The notes beneath the pieces are model-generated. The model was not told the DNA's origin. It made no database searches and was given only the letters and a program-made list of their open reading frames with translations. A DNA stretch of 8,889 bases from Thermoplasmatota archaeon (GTDB lineage: Archaea; Thermoplasmatota; Thermoplasmata; Thermoplasmatales; Thermoplasmataceae), in the NCBI GenBank assembly GCA_023379345.1, contig JAMCUV010000008.1, forward strand, positions 1 to 8,889, in the 5' to 3' direction. Below, piece by piece: positions 5,994 to 8,889 of this stretch. Made by a program: the position numbers and the translations under genes. How positions within the stretch are numbered: position 1 is the first letter of the stretch; every line of letters begins with the position of its first letter.

Positions 5994-5994
5994 A
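5973..5994 (-). repeat. Right inverted repeat of the IS110 element
   Basis: This is the reverse complement of the left repeat with one extra C. It overlaps the final codons of the transposase (PKELFS) and its TAG stop at 5991-5993. The six-T tract at 5983-5988 inside it could also end transcription of the transposase gene. Confidence 0.65.
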
Positions 5995-6003
5995 AGAACT
6001 AAA

Positions 6004-6012
6004 CATTTATAT
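6004..6012 (+). promoter_or_regulatory. TATA box of the MFS transporter gene
   Basis: CATTTATAT is centred about 26 bases ahead of the GTG at 6035, fitting a leaderless start. It lies just outside the right inverted repeat of the IS110 element, so the element seems to have inserted immediately upstream of this promoter. Confidence 0.55.
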
Positions 6013-6034
6013 CATCTGACTTTGTGTGGGTCGT

Positions 6035-7258
6035 GTGAACACGGAACAGACTGTCATAAAGGAGGCCAATACAGTTGGAGGGCTGCTTAAGGTGGTCATC
6101 CCAATTGCCCTTGGAATGTTTTTAGTCGGGTTTGACGCGAACCTCTTCTTCTTCGGGGGAACATTCATCCTGAAGACCATAAAGGTGAACCAATTCCTCC
6201 TGGGGATTGCTGGTTCAGGTTTCGCCGCCGGAATAGCAATCTTCAGTGTTATAGGTGGATACATATTCGACAAGATTACCACCAGGAACGGCATAATAAT
6301 CTCACTTACCATAATTTCACTCTTCTCAGCCCTGACTGGATTTGTCTCAAACCAGTATGAGCTTGTGATTTATCGATTCCTGGTAGGATTCGGCACTGGA
6401 ATGATCCAGCCGGAAATAATAGCATTCCTTGGGGACATAAGACCAGAGAGACGGCAAACGGTCATAGCCTCAGAGGGGATAGCTTTTGGCCTCGGGCTCT
6501 TCGTTGCCCCTTACATCTATGCAGCATATTCCACGGCTACGACATTTGATATTCCGTTTATCATAGCTGGAATCAGCGGAGCTGCACTCATAGGTGTCGT
6601 CATTGCACTGGTTCCATCGAAATACAAGCTATACCAGAGACCGAAAAAAGGAATTCTGGAGGTTCTCAATCCATCACTCATCGTGATATCTTTCTCATTC
6701 TTCTTTTTCGGAATAGCCTTCTTTGCTTTCCAGAGCTACTTCACCGCCTATCTCTCGGCATATGGTTTCAGTGAGGGAAACGCATCCTTTGTCTTCTCAT
6801 TCTTCGGACTTGCCCTTCTAATTGCAACCTTGCCGGCAGGTGTGCTGGGTGATGCCTTCAACAGGAAGATGGTTATTCTGGCAGCAAGCGTTGTAATGGC
6901 TGTGGCTTCCGTAGTACTATTTATCCACTCGCCAATTTTCGCTGTTGCTGCCCTGGGAACAATACTTTTTGGTGCAGGTTATGGCATGTATGGAAATGTC
7001 AACGCGTTCGCACAGGATTCTGTTGAAGATGCATGGAGGGGCTCCGCAGTGGGATTTATGTTCTTGATTTTCAACATAGGCACAATCATAGGATCGCCCC
7101 TGATGGGTATTGCAGTGAACGCTGTAGGGTACCATCTGGCAGGGATTTACGTCATACTGATCCCGCTTTTTGCAAGCCTCGTTCTTGTGGGTGTCACACC
7201 AAACGTGAAGCGCATGGTTGCCAGCCATGATTCCGAGGCACTTGGGGAGGGTGAGTAA
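6035..7258 (+). CDS. Major facilitator superfamily transporter
   Basis: A membrane protein of about 407 residues with roughly 12 hydrophobic segments in two halves. Transmembrane segment 1 carries a charged residue (GMFLVGFDANLFFFGG). MFS motif A follows segment 2 as GGYIFDKITTRNG, and a second motif A-like loop, AGVLGDAFNRK, occurs in the C-terminal half, as expected from the internal duplication of the family. The middle loop (PSKYKLYQRPKKG) is basic and likely cytoplasmic. It probably works by proton-coupled symport or antiport; the substrate cannot be read from the sequence. The GTG at 6035 is chosen over the GTG at 6026 because the TATA box is at leaderless distance from 6035; the difference is three residues. 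The M20 amidohydrolase gene begins 29 bases after the stop, suggesting an operon that imports an amide-containing compound and hydrolyses it. Confidence 0.92.
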   Translation: MNTEQTVIKEANTVGGLLKVVIPIALGMFLVGFDANLFFFGGTFILKTIKVNQFLLGIAGSGFAAGIAIFSVIGGYIFDKITTRNGIIISLTIISLFSALTGFVSNQYELVIYRFLVGFGTGMIQPEIIAFLGDIRPERRQTVIASEGIAFGLGLFVAPYIYAAYSTATTFDIPFIIAGISGAALIGVVIALVPSKYKLYQRPKKGILEVLNPSLIVISFSFFFFGIAFFAFQSYFTAYLSAYGFSEGNASFVFSFFGLALLIATLPAGVLGDAFNRKMVILAASVVMAVASVVLFIHSPIFAVAALGTILFGAGYGMYGNVNAFAQDSVEDAWRGSAVGFMFLIFNIGTIIGSPLMGIAVNAVGYHLAGIYVILIPLFASLVLVGVTPNVKRMVASHDSEALGEGE

Positions 7259-7288
7259 TTCTGGTCAAGGCCGTTGAAGAGGGTGAGT
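7247..7288 (+). promoter_or_regulatory. Repeated Shine-Dalgarno-like GAGGGTGAGT before the amidohydrolase
   Basis: GAGGGTGAGT occurs at 7247-7256, overlapping the end of the MFS gene, and again at 7279-7288, running into the TTG start. Both resemble GGAGGTGA. A downstream operon gene would need a ribosome binding site, unlike the leaderless first gene. The second copy is very close to the TTG at 7288, while the first is well spaced for the in-frame CTG at 7261. Confidence 0.35.
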
Positions 7289-8436
7289 TGAAGGATTACG
7301 TGATTTCACTCCGCAGGGAGTTTCATCAAAATGCGGAACTCAGCTTCAAGGAATTCCAGACATCAAAAATGATAGCAATAGAGCTGGGCGAGATGGGACT
7401 CATGCCTATATCGATTGCTGGGACTGGATTGTACTGCGACATTCAGGGCAAAAATAAGGGCATGACTGTAGCCCTAAGGGCCGACATAGATGCACTCCCC
7501 CTTGAGGAAATGTCAGGAGACAAGTTTTCCTCGAAAAACAAAGGAGTGATGCATGCCTGCGGACACGATGCGCATATAGCTATGCTGCTGGGTGTCGCCA
7601 GGAAACTTTCAGCTGATCCCTCATTTCCCGGCCGGGTGAGGCTCATGTTCCAGCCTGCAGAAGAATCACCTCCCGGTGGAGCAATAGAGATGATAAGAGA
7701 AGGAGTTATGGAGAATGTTGACTTTGTGCTAGGCCAGCATGTTATTTCAACTCTCCCAGCCGGGACCATAGGCATTAACTTCGACTATGGAGCTGCCATA
7801 TCAGATGAATTTTTCATCACAATAACTGGTCCAGGTGGCCATGGATCGAGACCCCATGAGACATCAGATGTGGTCTACGTTACTTCACTGTTCATAGTTT
7901 CAGCCCAGGCACTCATTTCAAGGATGACTGATCAAACCCAGCCGGCGGTACTCACATTTGGCACCATAAAAGCCGGTGACAGATTCAACATAATAGCGTC
8001 AAAATCGGAAATAAGCGGTACTGTGAGAACATACAGCAAGGAGATACGGGATAAGATAAGGGATGGGCTCCGGGATATGCTTGCTTCGCTCTGCAATTTA
8101 CATGGAGCCCAGTTTAGTTTCAATTATGAGGAAGGATATCCGGCATTGCTCAATGACCGCAGAGTTGCTGAGGTTGTGAATCAGGTTGCAGTACAACTCG
8201 CTGGGAAGGATCATGTGGTATACCCACCGCCCACAATGGGAGGAGAGGATTTTTCAAGGTTCCTTGAGGTTGCCCCGGGCGCTTTTTTCAGGCTTGGTGT
8301 TGGTAACGTGGAAAAGAGGATAACCGCTTCACAACACAGTCCCAGATACAGAATAGATGAATCAGCTCTTTTGCTTGGTGTGAATGTTATGACTGAAACA
8401 GCCCTGAGACTGCTCCTTAACGGTATTCCTGATTAA
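7288..8436 (+). CDS. M20D family amidohydrolase/aminoacylase (N-acyl-amino acid or IAA-amino acid hydrolase-like)
   Basis: A 382-residue cytosolic zinc/manganese-dependent amidohydrolase of the M20D group, which includes aminoacylase, hippurate hydrolase, carboxypeptidase and indoleacetyl-amino acid hydrolase. Motifs present: LRREFHQNAELSFKE (8-22), VALRADIDALPLEE (61-74), MHACGHDAHIAMLLG (88-102) with Cys91 and His93, FQPAEESPPGG (121-131) with Glu125 as general base and Glu126 as metal ligand, GQHV (149-152) with His151, the lid/dimerisation domain starting with GPGGHGSRPHETSD (181-194), TMGGEDFSRF (316-325), and QHSPRYRIDE (349-358) with His350. The full metal set of the family is therefore present. 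The start is the TTG at 7288, since no ATG or GTG is in frame before the first conserved motif; an upstream CTG at 7261 would add nine residues. Likely co-transcribed with the MFS gene, pointing to uptake and hydrolysis of an acylated amino acid or peptide. The exact substrate is unknown. Confidence 0.92.
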   Translation: MKDYVISLRREFHQNAELSFKEFQTSKMIAIELGEMGLMPISIAGTGLYCDIQGKNKGMTVALRADIDALPLEEMSGDKFSSKNKGVMHACGHDAHIAMLLGVARKLSADPSFPGRVRLMFQPAEESPPGGAIEMIREGVMENVDFVLGQHVISTLPAGTIGINFDYGAAISDEFFITITGPGGHGSRPHETSDVVYVTSLFIVSAQALISRMTDQTQPAVLTFGTIKAGDRFNIIASKSEISGTVRTYSKEIRDKIRDGLRDMLASLCNLHGAQFSFNYEEGYPALLNDRRVAEVVNQVAVQLAGKDHVVYPPPTMGGEDFSRFLEVAPGAFFRLGVGNVEKRITASQHSPRYRIDESALLLGVNVMTETALRLLLNGIPD

Positions 8437-8440
8437 CCTC

Positions 8441-8447
8441 CTTTTTT
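8441..8447 (+). terminator. T-run terminator after the MFS-amidohydrolase operon
   Basis: A six-T tract (8442-8447) begins five bases after the amidohydrolase stop codon in a pyrimidine-rich stretch. It fits archaeal T-run termination; no stable hairpin lies directly before it. Confidence 0.5.
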
Positions 8448-8757
8448 CCTGAGATATGAGATTCTTCCTGTATAGTAAATTCATCATCTGCAGGTAATAG
8501 CATTTGAATAGTGATTCCTCAGGGGCATGAAATCACTGAGATTTGCTGTTTCCAATGAAATCTGTCCGGCACATTTTCTCACGAATTTTGAATTATGATT
8601 ATTTCACTGTTGGATATCATACGCCAAACAGAACCCCCCAATTTTTCTTCCCAACTTTTTCTGTCGTAATGGAATTACTGATGAACCATGTCCTTTGGAA
8701 TGATCAGACCATAAGTGCATTACGGTGACCTCGGCGACAATTTATGGAAATTTTACA

Positions 8758-8785
8758 TTTAAAACCTACAGTGAAAATGTATATC
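8758..8785 (+). promoter_or_regulatory. Two TATA-like boxes ahead of the isochorismatase-family gene
   Basis: TTTAAAA (8758-8764) is the better consensus match, but it would start transcription near 8787 and leave a short leader. GTATATCTC (8777-8785) is centred about 26 bases before the ATG at 8807 and would give a leaderless transcript starting there, as for other genes in this window. Confidence 0.4.
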
Positions 8786-8800
8786 TCAGCCAGCAATCCC

Positions 8801-8889
8801 CATGCACATGGAATATTCTATACCGGGAAATTCGGCTCTCATAATGATTGATGTGCAGCAGGCCTGGAACGATCCCTCATGGGGCAGGA
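8801..8889 (+). CDS. Isochorismatase-family cysteine hydrolase, N-terminal fragment (3' truncated)
   Basis: Only 29 codons are visible before the window ends. The reading MHMEYSIPGNSALIMIDV followed by QQAWNDPSWGR matches the start of isochorismatase-like hydrolases, in which a first beta-strand ends in IDxQ. Asp17 in MIDVQ would be the first residue of the Asp-Lys-Cys catalytic triad; the Lys and Cys lie beyond the window. Family members hydrolyse isochorismate, nicotinamide, N-carbamoyl compounds or other amides, and the substrate cannot be told here. The ATG at 8801 is given, but the ATG at 8807 is equally likely because a TATA-like box is at leaderless distance from it. Confidence 0.7.

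Larger units (their letters stand above)
4643..5994 (+). mobile_element. IS110-family insertion sequence, apparently intact
   Basis: The element has one full-length DEDD transposase gene, about 200 bases of structured non-coding DNA upstream of it, and almost nothing downstream. This layout matches the IS110 group, where the guide RNA lies 5' of the transposase, rather than the IS1111 group, where it is 3'. The proposed limits come from an inverted repeat (4643-4663 against 5973-5994) and are uncertain by several bases. Classic IS110 members have no clear terminal inverted repeats, so the real ends could lie outside or inside these. Length on this reading is about 1.35 kb, normal for the family. 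It sits between the divergently oriented dys and MFS genes and breaks neither coding region. Confidence 0.75.
8437..8800. other. Gene-poor intergenic region with one stem-loop
   Basis: I see no supportable gene in these roughly 360 bases. An open stretch at 8543-8728 starts with TTG, encodes 61 residues with no recognisable motif, and has no convincing promoter or ribosome binding site. A perfect 7-bp stem (AGTGATT at 8510-8516 with AATCACT at 8531-8537, 14-base loop) is the only clear structure. The right end holds the promoter of the next gene. Confidence 0.5.

Noticed and set aside
8543..8728. 61-codon open frame starting with TTG
   Set aside because: No motif, no ribosome binding site or well-placed TATA box, and composition resembling random AT-rich DNA.
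1..8889. CRISPR array, tRNA or rRNA genes, toxin-antitoxin or defence genes
   Set aside because: No regularly repeated units with spacers, no cloverleaf and no matching protein motifs were seen.

Overview
The window looks like chromosomal DNA from an archaeon, most likely of the Thermoplasmatales (Thermoplasma-like). Supporting signs are a deoxyhypusine synthase gene (archaeal/eukaryotic hypusine pathway), heavy use of AGG (Arg) and ATA (Ile) codons, TATA-like boxes centred about 24-28 bases ahead of start codons with no room for a leader (leaderless transcription), and T-run terminators. The taxonomic assignment is inference; no rRNA or tRNA gene is present.

Layout. (1) Positions 1-680 hold the C-terminal end of a molybdopterin-binding large subunit of the xanthine dehydrogenase/CO dehydrogenase family, followed by T-runs. 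(2) A small cupin (869-1228) and a TIGR01777-type NAD(P)-binding epimerase (1307-2239) follow on the same strand, each with its own leaderless promoter. (3) Converging on the epimerase is an ornithine cyclodeaminase/alanine dehydrogenase-like gene (2253-3164, minus). It shares a compact, nearly symmetric TATA element with a divergent 95-residue protein of unknown function (3221-3508). (4) Deoxyhypusine synthase (3557-4489, minus) follows. (5) An apparently intact IS110-family element (about 4643-5994) sits between deoxyhypusine synthase and the next plus-strand gene. It has an unusually good pair of inverted ends and a structured non-coding leader upstream of its DEDD transposase. (6) An MFS transporter (6035-7258) and an M20D amidohydrolase (7288-8436) form a likely two-gene operon for uptake and hydrolysis of an N-acyl amino acid, peptide or similar amide. 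(7) A gene-poor stretch (8437-8800) leads into the first codons of an isochorismatase-family hydrolase cut by the window edge.

The host genes look like ordinary metabolic or housekeeping functions with no visible joint pathway, apart from the transporter-amidohydrolase pair. The most interesting region is 4490-4850. There the IS110 leader can fold into a 26-nt hairpin, a 71-nt multi-part hairpin and a small stem-loop, which is the position and kind of structure expected for an IS110 bridge RNA. A 17-bp sequence in the neighbouring deoxyhypusine synthase promoter region repeats both halves of the first hairpin, one half direct and one half inverted. That is the geometry by which IS110 guide RNAs match DNA, although the assignment is unproven.
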